Shown piece by piece: positions 20,796 to 21,310 of a stretch of 21,310 nt of DNA. A model generated the notes under the pieces. The model did no database searches, was not told the origin of the DNA, and saw only the letters and a program-made list of their open reading frames with translations. Position numbers and translations under genes: made by a program. Source of the DNA: DATEZO01 sp035255485 (GTDB taxonomy: Bacteria; Pseudomonadota; Gammaproteobacteria; Burkholderiales; Burkholderiaceae_D); assembly GCA_035255485.1 (NCBI GenBank), contig DATEZO010000195.1:1-21310 (forward strand), written 5' to 3'. Within the stretch, counting starts at the first letter, position 1; each line of letters opens with the position of its first letter.

Positions 20796-21310
20796 ATGCT
20801 GATAGCGATACTGACCGACCTCCATGCCAACCGCGAAGCCGTAAGTGCCTGCCTGGCGCATGCGGAGCAACACAAAGCCGGCCGCTATGCTTTTCTCGGC
20901 GACCTGGTCGGCTATGGCGCCGATCCGGCGTGGGTGGTCGACACCGTCACGGCTTATGTGCATCAGCGCGGCGCGTGGGCGGTGCTCGGCAACCACGACG
21001 CCGCTGTCGCGCAGGAAACCGGCAAGCAGATGCACGCGGATGCGCGCCAGGTGGTCGAATGGACGCGCGCCCAGTTGAACCCGGAGCAACTGCGCTTCCT
21101 GAACGAGCTGCCGCTGACCGCCGAACACGGCGAGATCCTGTTCGTACATGCCAGCGCTGCCATGCCGCAGCAATGGGAATACATCACCGGCATCATCGAA
21201 GCGATCAAGAGCATGCATGCGACCCAGCGCCGCATCACGTTTTGCGGCCATGTACATGAACCGGCACTGTACAACCTGTCGCCCACCGGCAAGGTGGCAG
21301 CCTTCACGCC
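20796..21310 (+). CDS. Calcineurin-like metallophosphoesterase (partial, 3' end beyond window)
   Basis: This is the first 171 residues of a metallophosphoesterase. The dinuclear metal motifs are in order: D8 and H10 in LTDLHAN, GDLVGYG (D36), GNHD (N66, H67, D68), then FVHAS, and CGHVHEP near the right edge. The GYGADP and short spacing fit the YfcE/diadenosine-type group of small phosphoesterases; the substrate is unclear. The start at 20796 (MLIAILTDLHAN) leaves the usual short beta-strand before the first metal motif, although no clear ribosome site is seen. The C-terminus lies outside the window. Confidence 0.9.
   Translation, partial: MLIAILTDLHANREAVSACLAHAEQHKAGRYAFLGDLVGYGADPAWVVDTVTAYVHQRGAWAVLGNHDAAVAQETGKQMHADARQVVEWTRAQLNPEQLRFLNELPLTAEHGEILFVHASAAMPQQWEYITGIIEAIKSMHATQRRITFCGHVHEPALYNLSPTGKVAAFT

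Noticed and set aside
20480..20875. 131-codon minus-strand frame in the queC-phosphoesterase gap.
   Set aside because: It runs across the queC terminator and into the phosphoesterase gene; no domain, leader or ribosome site is seen.
1..21310. CRISPR arrays, insertion sequences, integrase or attachment sites, and defence genes.
   Set aside because: No regular direct repeats, transposase motifs or terminal repeats were found on reading; the window looks like conserved core chromosome.

Overview
The window looks like a chromosomal segment of a betaproteobacterium, most likely Burkholderiales near the Oxalobacteraceae (Herminiimonas/Herbaspirillum-type). This placement rests on gene order and protein character: the ctaC-ctaD-small assembly peptide-ctaG-DUF2970-ctaE run with a DUF2909 gene on the opposite strand, SURF1, a Sco-like protein and COX15, plus a PhaM-type granule protein and a separate RfaE2. 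No search could be run. Nearly all of the sequence is coding, and I see no mobile element, tRNA, rRNA or CRISPR array.

Layout. Positions 1-7437 (minus strand) hold an aa3-type cytochrome c oxidase locus. In transcription order it is DUF2244 membrane protein, subunit II with CuA and a fused cytochrome c domain, subunit I, a 35-residue assembly peptide, CtaG/Cox11, DUF2970 protein and subunit III. A terminator-like hairpin and a plus-strand DUF2909 gene follow, and then SURF1, a Sco-like thioredoxin-fold protein and heme A synthase (cut by the left edge). Positions 7438-7657 are AT-rich and hold a likely promoter for the oxidase operon and strong inverted repeats. From 7658 to 9894 come a BioC/NDUFAF5-like methyltransferase (minus) and divergently comF and trmL (plus).

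Positions 9903-11732 form a small copper-handling island. DUF2946 and PCuAC genes (plus) face CusF-like and DUF411 genes (minus) across a shared hairpin. Positions 11807-14209 (minus) hold a Rhizobium etli-type L-asparaginase, rfaE2 and a diiron ferritin-like protein. Then come an MFS transporter (plus), phaM and an orphan branched-chain amino acid type binding protein (both minus). On the plus strand follow two DUF3108 paralogs (the first with a TonB-like N-terminus), queC with a good terminator, a 250-base stretch with no recognised gene, and a metallophosphoesterase cut by the right edge.

How the genes work together. The first third encodes the structural subunits of a terminal oxidase with its heme A synthase and CuA/CuB assembly factors. 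The island 2.5 kb away encodes periplasmic copper chaperones of families tied to copper delivery or tolerance. A functional link between the two is an inference from proximity and family roles. The remaining genes are mostly housekeeping (queuosine, tRNA methylation, LPS heptose, PHA granules). The less ordinary points are the TonB-like/DUF3108 fusion, the small assembly peptide behind a tetraloop hairpin, and a long A tract at the start of rfaE2.
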